Shown in pieces: positions 45,700-56,789 of a stretch of 64,000 nt of DNA. How positions within the stretch are numbered: the stretch's first letter is position 1; the number at the start of each line of letters is the position of its first letter. The position numbers and the translations under genes were made by a program. A model generated the notes under the pieces. It saw only the letters and a program-made list of their open reading frames with translations. It did no database searches and had not been told where the DNA came from. This stretch comes from Deroplatys truncata. Its lineage: Eukaryota > Arthropoda > Insecta > Mantodea > Mantidae. The stretch is taken from contig CM060988.1 in the NCBI GenBank assembly GCA_030765065.1, positions 176,927,065-176,991,064 of the forward strand, read 5' to 3'.

Positions 45700-47033
45700 A
45701 TGAGAACGGCTGCAGCAATGGAGACACTCTTGAACCTGACTTCATTGCATGGCGCTTTATAAACTGCAACATGCTAAGCAACTGAGAATTCCTGATATAG
45801 ACTCAGGTTTGCTAAAAACTAGGAAATACATAGGAGATGCATCTTTTTTTTTTCCTTGGGTGAATATGCTACTGTTTTTGAAACAGCCATTTATGCTACT
45901 ATTCAATACATGAAAACTTAAGGAGAGCTTACACTGGTAAACAGATCCTTATCTTCTCAGATAGCCAGGCTGCACTTAAGGTTCAAAGTAGTCATAACGT
46001 AACATCAGGATTGGTTTTGAACTGCAACATGCTCACAAACTGACAGAACAAATGAAGTTCAACTCATCTGAGTGCCATGTGGCATAGAGGGAAATGAATA
46101 AGCTGACGAACTAGCAAGACAAGGAGCAGCTACACAATTCATAGCGTCAGAGCCAGCTCTAGGAACATCTCAATGTTTAGTAAGAGAGGCTATTAAGAAC
46201 TGGTTCAATATAGATCATAAAACCTGGCTTAAAACTCCAGGAAACAAATGTGGTAAACTATTTATTAGAAAACCATGTAAGAAAAGATAGCCAGGCTGCA
46301 CTTAAGGCTCTAAGTAGTCATAAGATAACGTCAGGACTGGTTTTAAAATGCCTAAACATGCTCACAAGCTTGGCACAACAAATGAAGTTAAACTCATCTG
46401 GGTGCCATGTGGCATAGAGGGAAATGAATAAGCTGATGAACTAGCAAGACAAGGAGCAGCTACACAATTCATAGCATCAGAGCCAGCTCTAGGAACATCT
46501 CAATGTTTAGTAAGAGAGGCTATTAAGAACTGGTTCAATATAGATCATAAAACCTGACTTAACACTCTAGGAAACAAATATGGTAAACTATTTATTAGAA
46601 AACCATGTAAGAAAAGAGCTGAAAGCTTACTTAAATGTAACAAACTTCAGCTGAGAACAAGAGCTGAAAGCTTACTTAAATGTAACAAACTTCAGCTGAG
46701 AACAATTATTGCATTCTCACAGGACATGCTCCTGTGAAAAAACATCTTAACACAATGGGAGTGTTTCAGGGTAACTTAAATTGCACATTGTGCAAGAAAC
46801 TGACACAACCCAGCACATTATAGCCTCACAGGAGATATATTGCTTTTGCAAAAAATTTTTAGAATCAGAAGAATCTGAAATCATATCTGTTATGAGACTT
46901 GGCAAAAGGTACAGACATAATGAGCTGGCCTTAAAGCGATATGGTAGCAGAATAAGTCCAAGGCTGAAGTGTGTCTGGAGCAATGACGGAAATCTTATTA
47001 TAGAAGAGAAAACAAACAAGAATGACTGAACCA
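45700..47033 (+). pseudogene. I/Jockey-like LINE 3' end: RNase H and C-terminus, duplicated inside
   Basis: LGEYATVFETAIYA (RNase H, catalytic E region) and SDSQAALK (catalytic D) are followed by PCGIEGNE and ADELARQGAATQF (third D). Then come LVREAIKNWFNIDHKTWL, KLFIRKPCKKRAESLLKC, a HAPVKKHL-like block and CTLCKKETDTTQHIIAS, a C-terminal zinc-knuckle remnant. The RNase H part (45957-46286) is repeated in tandem at 46288-46616, and about 45 bp near 46616 is also doubled. Stops and frame changes show it is dead. Confidence 0.8.
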
Positions 47034-47521
47034 TGCAGACTTTCCAGATAAGAAATGACCACTGCTAACTGGGAGGGTATGTTTATTTTAAACTATAATC
47101 ATGGTATTCTGCTAGTCTAAAGCTTAACATACGGCCGAGTTTCTTTCTGGCAGCCTTTCAGATATTGTTAACTCCAGGTGAAGTGAATGATTTCTTTAAT
47201 TTCATTGGCTGAAGTGACATATTCATTGGTGCAATGTGAAAACATCAGTGATTTATGAGAATAAACTAAGTGTTGATGTTTTTCTTATATTTGCAATATA
47301 GCTTTCTGAATGTCACCCAGAAAAAAATAAGCGTCAAACCTCGCAGATATGCACTGAGCAGAATGCAATGCATGTGAGAAACGAAGGTTATTGTCAAGGT
47401 CACAGTGTACAGCATCTTTCATTTCGTGCTGGCAAGTTATTTCATTTACCACCCATACCAGAATTTAGATTGCATGTGAGGGACCACTGACACAAAAGGT
47501 TTCTTCACAGTTGAAGTCCAA
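47034..47521. other. unassigned stretch
   Basis: No recognised gene. GAAGTGA-containing pieces near 47178-47215 slightly resemble the 36-bp repeat but were not accepted. Confidence 0.3.
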
Positions 47522-47523
47522 TA

Positions 47524-48671
47524 CAGTAGAATCTCGTTAGTACGTTTTTGCAGGGACCTAAGTATTTGGACGTCATAGGCGGGAAAACGTGTTAACGAAA
47601 ATGCAAAATCTGCAATTTAAGAACATAGGTAATAAAAATCTAATAATTACTACATCTCCATGGGCAATTTAAATCGATTTTGAGTACAATTTCATACTGA
47701 ATACGATCCGCGTTTCCATGTTAAATTCAATATGTTTAAAGCCTGAGAATAAATAATTTAAGCTTTTATTTTGGTCAACTTGGATTTTTTAGGTTATGAA
47801 TGTTTTTGAGAAAATAAATTGCGAATTGTGGATGCGGCAATAGTGGTTTTGCTGTGTGTTTTATTACACACGTGATAACAATTTCTGCTAAAAAAGAAAA
47901 AAATTATGAGCATGCATCGTGTTACGAGTACAATAGACGATATTATCTTTGGTGTATACAAGACGATTTGAATACGGAGGTGTTTCCATGCAACAAATTT
48001 CGTTCCGGTCCTCTTCTGATCCTATTTTCCAAGAGAAAAGTTTTGTTTTAGTATTTTTCCCTTCTTTAAAAGCAGCTTCAATCAATTTAGGTTTGCTAAC
48101 AATTGTGTTTAAGGTTGATGGAACTTCCGCACTATATCGACATGTTTTATATTTGGATTGTGATTACATCAAGGATTTTCAGCTTTTCACTGTTGGTTAT
48201 TTACCTACTACACTTTCTTTTTTTCATTGTAAATGAAAAGTTAAAATACAATCTACGGTTGTTTGGTCATCACTCAACATTAGAAACTATCGTTAGCGTT
48301 TACCGCGTTTACCACGCCAAGGTAAAGCATTCTCTATCCCGCCCAGAGAAATTGTGTCACACAAGTATTTAAATGCATGCATGTGATTGGCTGCCGATAT
48401 CCACCCCATGACCAAGGATTGACCGAAGTAGCAAATGAGGACGTCAAACTATGAACGTGTTATAATAAACGCTACTCCCACTGTACCGATCAAGGATTGG
48501 CCAAAACAGCGAATGAGGACGTCAAAATTCAAACGTAGTAGGCGGGACCGGGAAAACGCACTAAGCAAACATTATTTATTATATTTGGTGATTTGGTACC
48601 GGGACTTTTATAATTCAACGTAATACACGGGAAAACGTGTTAATGAGGAACGTGCTAACAAGATTCCACTG
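47524..48671 (-). mobile_element. Tigger/pogo-like DNA transposon, deletion derivative
   Basis: Terminal inverted repeats CAGTAGAATCTCGTTAGTAC and its match at the right, with TA at both ends (47522-47523 and 48672-48673). The minus strand near 48234-48050 carries a broken version of the N-terminal helix-turn-helix region (NNQQ.KAEN, NIKHVDIVRKF). The catalytic part is absent. Sub-terminal GGGAAAACGTGTTAA motifs are shared with the copy at 51407. Confidence 0.85.
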
Positions 48672-48679
48672 TATATGGT

Positions 48680-49370
48680 ACTTCCATGTCATAAGTAGCC
48701 CATGCTGTGCAGAAAGAGACAGATGCTTCCATCCCTCCACTTCTTCCACTTCAACATTTCCATACTGATTTGTAACAACATACAATTCTAGTATGTTAAT
48801 GTACCTTATCACATCCTTTACTGTCATATCTCTGATTTTGATGATTTAAAATGGTGGAATGGGAACAATCACAACTGTGTCTCACAAGCTGCACTTCTGA
48901 TTGGACCAAAGAATTCTTGAGGATGTTTGCATTGTTACTGTGCAACCAAAACAACTTCAAAACCACTAACTTTAAAGGCACAATAATCAGAAACCAGAAA
49001 AGAACAACAAAGATGTAATACAGCATGAGCATTCAGATTTAATGGAAAGCTTTACTGGGTCCCAGAAACGGCATATTAGATCCATACTGTGCATATCGCA
49101 CTCTTTATTGCAGAAATTATTTGAGGGGCAGCCACAACATGAAACAACTGCTAGAGCTCTCTCTAGTTGCAAGCTGGGAAAATCAAACTGGAAAATATTC
49201 TGGCCAATATGCATCCTGACTCTCAGATTCATTGAGCCTTGGTTCTTCTAGCGATCACTTGTAGTTTATTTATGATTACTGTCTATTGCCTCAAAAACTA
49301 TAGTAAAAACTGAAGAGCAGAAAATCCAGAACAAATTAAGAGAACAATGAACGACAAATAACTTTACTAT
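48680..49370. other. unassigned stretch
   Basis: Unique-looking sequence with no recognised exon or repeat. It lies about 6.4 kb downstream of the last PSMD1 exon found. Confidence 0.35.
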
Positions 49371-49376
49371 TAAAAA

Positions 49377-50185
49377 ATTTGATGTGATTCGCAAGACTTT
49401 CTCTAACCTGTATCATTTATTAGTGGATATACAAATTATTCTTACGAAAGTTCATTTTAATCGGGATAAACCTTTACAGAAATAGCTACATTACACATTT
49501 CGTTATAGATACAAAGAGAACAGTGATAGTCAAATGTTTAAGAACTGGACACTGGCCTTAAAACTCTGTACTGTTTCCATGCAATTGCCAGAAACTACTG
49601 AAAATCGATGGGATTTAAAAAGAATGATAAAGTATGAACAAATTGAACCATTAATAACGGATATCTCGGAAATGGCTGATGCCACAAAAAAAAATAAAAA
49701 GTTATTCAAAATGAATTGTATGTTTTAAAGAGATCTACATTTTTGTCTATCACTTAACGTTTACCACTTGTACAAGAATATACAAAATTCCTTCTGAGCA
49801 TAGAGGTCTTCATAGGCTATTCCCAGAAAATTCAAAATATACACTTTATTTCTTACGTAAATATCTTAAATATAGGGTACTTTAATAAAAATCGTTAGAG
49901 CCACTTTTTTAGAAAATAAAAAATTTCTAAAAATGTTGTGCGTAAAGGGTAGTTTGGGGCAGGGGGATTTTCATGTCACATCTTTGGAAGTACTGAACCT
50001 AAATATCAAGTTTGGTATTTATCTTACTTTTGTGCATGCACACACACACAACTTTTTCTAAAAATAGGGGTTTTTTTTATTAAGGGACCTCAAAACATGT
50101 ATTTCCAGTGTAATCTCGGTATCAAATTTTTGGGTGAAATGCAAGAGCTTCTCTACCTAATAGGTACATACGTGGTTAAGAAAAT
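49377..50185 (-). repeat. DE1 copy, old subfamily
   Basis: Minus strand; the head TTTGATGTGATTC..ACTTTCTCTAACCTG matches the older subfamily. The end region GGTTAAGAAAATAAAAA is diverged. Confidence 0.75.
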
Positions 50186-50189
50186 AAAA

Positions 50190-50570
50190 ATGGAACAAAT
50201 AGTGTGTTGTATGCTACAATAAGGGGAAATGTGGTGAAAATGTTTGGCAGCGCCAAAAAGCGTTGTTTGTGCCACCCTTCATTTACAGAACTGATTTGAT
50301 ATCTACCACAACCAACTATCATATTATGCCATCAAAATCTGTGAGCCAGATGCATGCAAAATTTAGCAAAGAAATTATATTGGTTGATTTTGTATCAATT
50401 TTTAAACTTCACAATGTACTTGCACAGCTGTACAGGTATTTAAATCAGATTTCTAAGGTAGTATGAGGGTATTTAAATAAGAGGCCAATGGCTTAATAGC
50501 ATTGTTCTATTAATTTCTACTGGTGTTTGCAGTCCTTTGGGTTTTTGATATTGTGCTTAATAGAAAAATC
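50190..50570. other. unassigned stretch
   Basis: No feature recognised between two DE1 copies. Confidence 0.35.
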
Positions 50571-50577
50571 TGATGTG

Positions 50578-51326
50578 ATATTTTAACGTGACTTTCTCTG
50601 CCTCTATCTTTATTAGTGGGTATACAAACTATTCTTACTAAAGCTTATTTTTCTATCTACTACATTTAATCCAAATAAACCTTTGCAAAAATAGCTAATT
50701 ACACATTTTGTTATAAATAAAAAGAGAAAAGCAATAATCAAATGTATAAAAACTGGACACTATATGTTGGCCTTGAAATTTGCATGTAATTGCAAGAAAC
50801 AACTGATTGAAAGGACTTTAGGAGAATGAGCAAAAAATGAACCGTTAAAAGAAAACTTATTTTAAGTAAATTGTTTCTTTAAAGAGAGATGTGTTTTTCC
50901 TATCGCTTAACGTTTACAAGTTATACAAGATTATATAAAACTTCTTCTGACTGCAGAGGACTTCCTAGGTTATTGCCAGAAAATTCAAAACATACATTTA
51001 ATTTGTCATGTAAATATCTTTAATATATAGTATTTTAATCAAAATTGTTTGAGGCATTTTTTTTAGAAAATCAAAATTTTCAAAAAATGCTACATGCAAA
51101 GGGTAATTAGTGTGGGGGAATTTTCTTGAAAATCTGTATAGCATCCTTGGAAGATACTAAACTCAAATAGCAATTTATCCAACTTTTCGTTTTTGAGAAA
51201 CACACATGCTTCCAAAAATACTTTATTTGGATTCAGGGCAGCGCAAAACATGCATTTCCAGTGTAATCTTGGGATCGAACTTTTGGGTGCAATGCAATAC
51301 TTCCCCTATTTATTATACATTAAAGT
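50578..51326 (-). repeat. DE1 copy, old subfamily
   Basis: ATCTGATGTGATATTT head with CTGCCTCTATC and an end at ATTAAAGTAAAAA. The CA tract is nearly lost. Confidence 0.75.
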
Positions 51327-51901
51327 AAAAAAGTTTGCATAAATGTGATGACTTGTAAATAGTATATGACCTTGTTTTTGTGTTCTCTGTACCTGTTGTA
51401 TATATACAGTGGAATCTCGTTAGCACGTTCCTCATCAACACGTTTTCCCGTGTATTGCATTGAATTATAAAAGTCCCGGCACAAAATGCATCAAATGCAT
51501 TAATAACGTTCGTTTAGTACGTTTTCTCGCTCCCGCTTACTACGTTCGAAGTTTGATGCCCTCATTCGCTATTTTGGCCAATGCCAATGCTTGGTCGGTC
51601 GGTATTAATAGTCATTTTTGAGAACATAAAAGTAACGGTCCAGCGGGAGTAGATTTACTACATTCAAAGTTAGACGTTCTCATTCGCTACTTTGGTCAAA
51701 CCAGGCGGGGTGGAACCGGCAGCCAATACCATGTGTGTACGTATTTGTGGGACGCGTTTTGTGTGTGCGTGTGGGGGGGATGCTTTAGTGACGCTCTTTG
51801 GTGTTCTGCGGTGACGCTTTAGTTTAACAGTGGCTTGGTGTGGTTAGTTTATGCTGTTGAGTGTTGACGAAACGTAAAAGTATTTTAACTTTTTGTTCGC
51901 A

Positions 51902-52096
51902 ATGGAGAAAAAGAAAGTGCGGCAAATAACCAACAGTGAAAAACTGAAAATCCCTGAGGAAGTAGATCGCAATCCAAATATGAAACGTGTGGATATAGCG
52001 CGGAAGTTAAACATTCCTCCGTCAACCTTAAACACAATTGTTAGCAAACGTAAACTAATTGAAACTGCTTTTGAAGAAGGAAAAAAGCCTGGATAA
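51902..52096 (+). pseudogene. Tigger transposase N-terminus (CENP-B/psq HTH)
   Basis: MEKKKVRQITNSEKLKIPEE then KRVDIARKLNIPPSTLNTIV is the N-terminal helix-turn-helix DNA-binding region of pogo/Tigger and CENP-B proteins. It runs into a stop after EEGKKPG, where the central deletion joins it out of frame to the catalytic part. Confidence 0.85.
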
Positions 52097-52851
52097 CTTC
52101 TGCAGTCTTTGAAAATTTCTTACGAGCATGGAACGCAAGACTGGGCATAAGAAGCAGGAAAATTGCACTGTTTATTGATCAGTGTGCTGCTCATCCACCA
52201 ACTGTTTCAAATTTAAGAAACATAAAGATCATTTTCTTCCCAGCAAACTGCACGAGTAAGCTACAACCTTTAGATCAAGGCATAATTCGGTGCATGAAAC
52301 ATGTGTATCGTAAGAGGCTGGTACAGAGAAGGTTGGCTGCACTGAAATTGACGACAAGAAAAATCACCGTCTTAGATGCCATGCATTTTATTAGAACTGC
52401 TTGGGATTGTGTGACGCAAGATACCATTAGGAACTGCTTTAATAAAGCCGGTTTTTGCCGAGTTCTTGGTGATGAAATTACGCAGGAAGACGAGTTTTCC
52501 GAGAGTGAAGAATGGCGCCAAATAGCAGACGATGCCGGCGTGTCTTTCGAAAACTATGTAAACATTGACAATGAAATTCCAGTGTGTGAAACAGCGACGA
52601 TAGATGAAATACTTGAAGAACAAGTGAAAGATGAAGCATTAGTGGGAGACGAAAGTGACGATGAACCAGATCCTGAGCCAGTACCTACAGTGTCAGAAGC
52701 CATGCAGGCAAAGGACATAGTGAAGCGATATGTGTGCAGTTTCGAAGTTGATGATGATGTAATGACTTTACTAAACAAGATGGACAGTAAAATTTTGGCA
52801 TTAAAACCAACAAAGCAATCAACTATCGATATGTATTTCAAACCAATGTAA
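52081..52851 (+). pseudogene. Tigger transposase C-terminal catalytic part
   Basis: FENFLRAWNARLG, KIALFIDQCAAHPP (second catalytic D) and NCTSKLQPLDQGIIRC (third D) belong to the DDE_1 domain. The first D and the second DNA-binding half are lost in the deletion. The frame continues, open, for another 180 residues with an acidic stretch (DESDDEPDPEPVP) and ends DMYFKPM. The long open frame suggests a fairly recent deletion event, but the protein cannot be catalytic. Confidence 0.85.
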
Positions 52852-53024
52852 ATAGTGTCTATATTTCACATCCGTTTTTGAGGTAAGATGTATTATTAGA
52901 TTTTATTACATAAATATGTTCTTAAGTTGCAGATTATGTATTTTCGTTAACACGTTTTCCCGTCTATGACGTCCAAATCCTTGGGTCCCCGCAAAAACGT
53001 ACTAACGAGATTTTACTGTATATT

Positions 53025-53540
53025 TTACTTTTGACAATGTAAGAAACTTTAAGTGCATTGACAGCTAATAAATTAATTGGGGGGCAATATTGGGTTTTGA
53101 TTGCTCTTGTAGCTCAGTTTATAGAGCACTTGCCTGTTGTGCAAGGGGTTCCAGATGTTATTCTCTACTGAGCTTGGGAAATTTTTCTTTAAAGAAGGTT
53201 TTTTGGTATACCTAGAGTCTGGTGCGAGTATGCTTCAGTGTGTAAACTACTGGTTATTTAATAACCAACTCGCCAATAATTGCAGCTGGGCAAAATCTAA
53301 GTACACAAATATCCAATTTTAATCTACAATCAGCGCATCTAATTGGTAATAGGTGCCGCAAAGTAAGAAACTTAAAAGCAAAGTAGAAGAGTGAACACTC
53401 ATGTCAGGATGAACATTTGCTGAAATTTCTCCCACTTTCATTTTCCTACCCTGAAATGGAGTAAGCTCCAGCAGCTGCTTCATGTCACAACTGCCTTTTT
53501 AATTTCTATAGTGAAGAGGCTAATATGCCCAATATGGACC
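53025..53540. other. unassigned stretch with a tRNA-like trace
   Basis: CTTGTAGCTCAGTTTATAGA at 53106 resembles a tRNA A-box region, and GGTTCCAGAT about 40 bp on a weak B box. No acceptor-stem pairing was found, so it is probably an old tRNA-derived SINE head. Confidence 0.4.
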
Positions 53541-53544
53541 TAAT

Positions 53545-53830
53545 ATACCATTCGTAGGGAGCGAGAAAGTTAAAACTTTACCAAGCCTTCTTCCTTGTCC
53601 CTGGGAGCTGGTAAAGCTTCCTGTTAATTATGAAACCTAACATTGTAATACCATACTTTAACATTGTTCTTGTTCTGGTCTCCGTTCCCAGTTAAGGCTG
53701 GTTTAAAATAGCCAAAGAATAGTAACCAAAATGGAAACGAGAATGGGAAGCAATGCAGCAAGTAAGATTTTGGTTCACAACAGCCTGATAATGAGAATGG
53801 GAGCGCATTACAATGATCATATCAATCACA
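53545..53830 (+). repeat. small dispersed repeat, also at 55376
   Basis: AGCGAGAAAGTTAA, CCAAGCCTTCTTCC, GGTAAAGCTTCC and GGCTGGTTTAAAAT match 55390-55556 in order. The parts to the right (AACGAGAATGGGAAG) suggest a mirrored arrangement. Confidence 0.55.
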
Positions 53831-53834
53831 AAGT

Positions 53835-54205
53835 GGAAAGTCGATTTTGCGCACTGGATTCCATTTGTTTTTAACTAACCAATGATATTTCGTTACCTGT
53901 TTCCAATTCAGACAACATAATTTGGGTTAGCCAAGATCAAAACTCAATAACATAAACATCCTCTAAATGCAGATTCATTACATTACAGTTTCCTCTACTC
54001 GTACCAAGCTTTCATTCCTTTATTTAATGGCATACATTAAGGTTCTTTATTGTTCTTTGTTAATTTGTACCAGAGTTTGCCAGTGTTTTTGAGGCAACAC
54101 AGTTTTGAGTGCATATTAACAAACCATGGATGACCCTTTAACTACAAGAACCAACACCCTATGGATATGTAAACTCAGGATTAAGTGAAGAGTCAGTGAA
54201 GTCAG
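53835..54205. other. unassigned stretch
   Basis: No feature recognised. Confidence 0.3.
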
Positions 54206-54222
54206 TGAGTCTAATATGCTGT

Positions 54223-55270
54223 GCTTTTGGTTTAGGTGCTTGAGAAAAGATAAAGAGGAAATTTTAAAGATATGCATGGAACAACAAAAGAGTATGAAAA
54301 ATAAAAATAGCTGGTGGACAGGGGTAGAAAAAATTATGGAGAAGATAGGAATGGGAGATATTTGGAGAATAGGAGAAAGAAATAGCGATGGTTTTTGGAT
54401 AGCAGTAAGAAACAGAGTGGAGGATATAGAAAGACAAGAGATTTGGGGAAGCTTAGAAAACAAAAAGTCACTAGGGTTCTATAGATTAGTAAAAAGGAAA
54501 TGGGGAAGAGAAGGGTATGTAGATTATTGTAATAGAGCAGGAAAAGAAGCGTTTGCATGGATGAGAACAGGAGCAATGTATTTGAGAGGGTTAAGAGGTA
54601 AAAAAAATGGAATTTGTGAATTATGCGACGATAGCGAAAGCACAGAGCATTATATGTCAGAATGCAAAGAATTAGCAGATTGGAGACAAGAAGTATGGGA
54701 AGAAAAATGGGAAAAAATGGATAGGAAAATAGTAGCAATTAAAATGCTAACCAGAAAAGAAGAAAAGCAAATTAAGAATATGGGGGAGTTCTTAAAGAAA
54801 GTAAAAGAGAAATGGAGTAGAAAAGTAAGAGAGATAAGAAAGGTAGAAAGGCAAATGGAGGAATAAAAATAATAATTGAGTTTTATTTATGGACGCTCTT
54901 TAACTACTATGGTTCTTAGCGTCCCATTCTATATTGGGCGTGAAACACCTGTAATTTTGCTCAGAGGCCTCTTTATCAGGCTTGAGGTTCTTTTACGTGC
55001 CGTAAATCTACGACACGGGACCACCGGCTTTACTTCCCTTCCGAAGGAAGCCGTGCTAACGATTTTTACGCCCGAAAAAATCCATCGCCCTCCGCCGGGT
55101 TTGAACCCGCGACCTTGGGAACTAGAGGCTAGCACGGTACCACCAGTCCACGGAGGACGACAAAAAAATGGAGGAAGGAGAAGATGGGCAAATATGGATA
55201 AAAGGTAGTAAGGAATGTTTAGAGGAGCCAGAAGGCCAGGGTGCCAGGCAAAAAGAGCAGCATAGCTGGT
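54223..55270 (+). pseudogene. LINE C-terminal ORF part with CCHC zinc knuckle
   Basis: GFWIAVRNRVEDIERQE, AFAWMRTGAMYLRGLRG and CELCDDSESTEHYMSEC are visible. The last is the C-terminal CX2CX8HX4C knuckle of many non-LTR elements. The frame runs to the SINE insertion and continues beyond it (GEDGQIWIKGSKE..) before a stop. The second LINE at 61762 carries the same region with about half of the residues identical. The reverse transcriptase lies in the missing 5' part. Confidence 0.8.
54864..55165 (-). mobile_element. tRNA-derived SINE (family S4) in a LINE, with TSD
   Basis: The direct repeat AAATGGAGGAA (54853-54863 and 55166-55176) is an 11-bp target-site duplication. The minus-strand head reads GTCCTCCGTGGACTGGTGG, with GCGGGTTCAAACCCGGCGG as B box. 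Confidence 0.88.
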
Positions 55271-55375
55271 AAGGAAATTTGGATATATGTTAAGATTAGT
55301 TTATAAGTGGAACATTGTAAAAAGAAGTATGTAGGAAAAAGTACAATAAATTATCTATCTATCTAAATATGCTGT

Positions 55376-55560
55376 ACCTGGGAATGGGAACAAGAAAGAG
55401 AAAGTTAATACTTAACCAAGTCTTCTTTCGCATTCCTGGGACCTGGGAAAGCTTCCCGTCGACTGCGTATGCTCCCATTTAAATACATGTATTTTAACTT
55501 TGACATTCTCATTGTGGTTACCATTCTCGGTTGTTGTGAACCAGCCTTTACTATGCTAAT
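55376..55560 (-). repeat. small dispersed repeat, second copy
   Basis: Counterpart of 53545-53715. The minus strand starts GTAAAGGCTGGTTCACAAC. Confidence 0.5.
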
Positions 55561-55784
55561 TAATAAATATTTCGTGCTCTGTGATACATAACATCTCAAT
55601 CATTTTACTGACTGCAACAATAAATGACCTCTTCCAGATGAAAATGAAAAAGTCACACCACAAAAATCTTAAAATCCTCACTTCTTTAAATATACCTAAA
55701 AACAAATATTCTCTGGGCTAAGCAATCTTATTCAACAAGCAATTATCTACTCTTTAAATCTACAAGGAATATGAAAAGTCATAC

Positions 55785-55849
55785 CTGAAGAGGAGGAATC
55801 CTATCCCGGTGACTGCAGCTCTCCTAACATCATCATTCACGTCCGAAAC
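55785..55849 (-). CDS. PSMD1: PSMD1/Rpn2 exon D (last exon seen)
   Basis: The exon encodes VSDVNDDVRRAAVTGIGFLLF plus two bases of the next codon. The acceptor ATTTCAG and donor GTATGA are canonical. It continues directly from HVA of the exon at 57540-57755, and the human protein has the same VAVSDVNDDVRRAAV run. The residues form one helical hairpin of the proteasome/cyclosome repeat toroid. The expected continuation (a PEQCPSVVSLLSESYNP-like stretch) was not found to the left, so the next intron is long or the exon was missed. Confidence 0.93.
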
Positions 55850-55899
55850 CTGAAATGGACAATTTGCTCAGCATAAACATACACCATAATAACAGAAAC

Positions 55900-56778
55900 C
55901 TATGTGTTACATTGGTATGACTTTCTCTACCCTCTATCATTTATTAGTGGACACACAAACTATTCTTCAGAGTTTCTTGAACACTTGGAACTTACACACA
56001 GTGAAGCATTCAAATATATTGAAGAAAGGGAAGACCAAGAGGAACATTGGAACCAGGCTAAAGGAACACTACTGCAACATCAGATATAAAGTTAGAATGG
56101 TCTCCTGTAGCGAACCATTTTTGGAAAGAGAACCACACAGTAGAAAAGGAAGTAAAATTACTAAAGTACGTCAGAAACCGCTAGAATTAAGCTTGTGGGA
56201 GAAAATATACATCAAAAAGTTCCAAGAGCAACCGATGAATTTTGAAATACCACCGGGAAGAGATCTCATCACTAAGTTCATCAATCGGTCAACAGATGGC
56301 ACCAGAGAACCAGAATCCTACTCTGAAGTCAGTCGACGCATAGCAGCGGAAGATGTGGGGAATGCCTCACAAAACATGGCCTGCATGTAATATGTAGTAA
56401 GTGGAGCAAAGAGCATCTTGAGTAGAATCACTCTTTCTTCAAAGCTATTCTTACTAAAGCTTATTTTTTTATCTACTACATTTTAATCCAAATAAGCCTT
56501 TACAGAAATAGCTACATCACTCATTTCATTATAGATACAAAGAGAACAGCGAGTCAGACATTTAAGAACTGGACCGCATATGCTGGCCTTAAAATTCCAT
56601 ATTGTTACCACAATCGCAAGGAACAACTGAATGTTGAAAGGATTTTAAAACATTACAAAGTACTGAACAATTCGAACACTTAATAACGTATAACTCAGAA
56701 ATGACTTATGCCACAAGAAAAATTATTTGAAGTGTATTTTAAAGAGATCTACAGTTTTTGTGTAGTACATTTTCTACG
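55900..56778 (-). repeat. DE1 copy, old subfamily, with a Penelope-like insertion
   Basis: Minus-strand DE1 at 55900-55967 and 56445-56778, within the PSMD1 intron. The head reads CCTATGTGTTACATTGG..ACTTTCTCTACCCTC. Confidence 0.75.
55968..56444 (+). mobile_element. Penelope-like element, 5'-truncated, with TSD
   Basis: An 8-bp direct repeat CTATTCTT (55960-55967 and 56445-56452) flanks it; the uninterrupted site is seen in the DE1 copy at 50578. It encodes GKTKRNIGTRLKEHYCNIR (GIY-YIG region), SLWEKIYIKKFQEQPMNFEI and PPGRDLITKFINRS, with only the last part of the protein present. An open frame spans nearly the whole insert, so decay is slight. Confidence 0.85.
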
Positions 56779-56789
56779 AAGCAACACAC

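Larger units (their letters stand above)
51407..53018 (+). mobile_element. Tigger/pogo-like DNA transposon, internally deleted
   Basis: TIR CAGTGGAATCTCGTTAGCAC on the left and its match on the right (CTAACGAGATTTTACTG), with TA duplicated (51405-51406 and 53019-53020). The element is 1612 bp, against over 2 kb for intact Tigger relatives, because the middle of the transposase gene is missing. Confidence 0.9.
54223..55365 (+). mobile_element. 5'-truncated LINE with TSD, carrying a SINE
   Basis: A 10-bp direct repeat AATATGCTGT (54213-54222 and 55366-55375) flanks the element, and the 3' end has a TATC run (ATTATCTATCTATC). Only the last part of the ORF is present, as usual for target-primed reverse transcription. 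An S4 SINE (54864-55165) lies inside. Confidence 0.88.

Noticed and set aside
47178-47215. Fourth copy of the repeat-gene locus
   Set aside because: Only a few GAAGTGA-like words match; no promoter or 3' block accompanies them.
53102-53165. tRNA gene
   Set aside because: A-box-like part is good, but the B box is poor and I could not pair an acceptor stem.
54334-54738. Minus-strand frames over the LINE at 54223
   Set aside because: Shadows of the A-rich sense strand; the sense frame has the zinc knuckle and family blocks.
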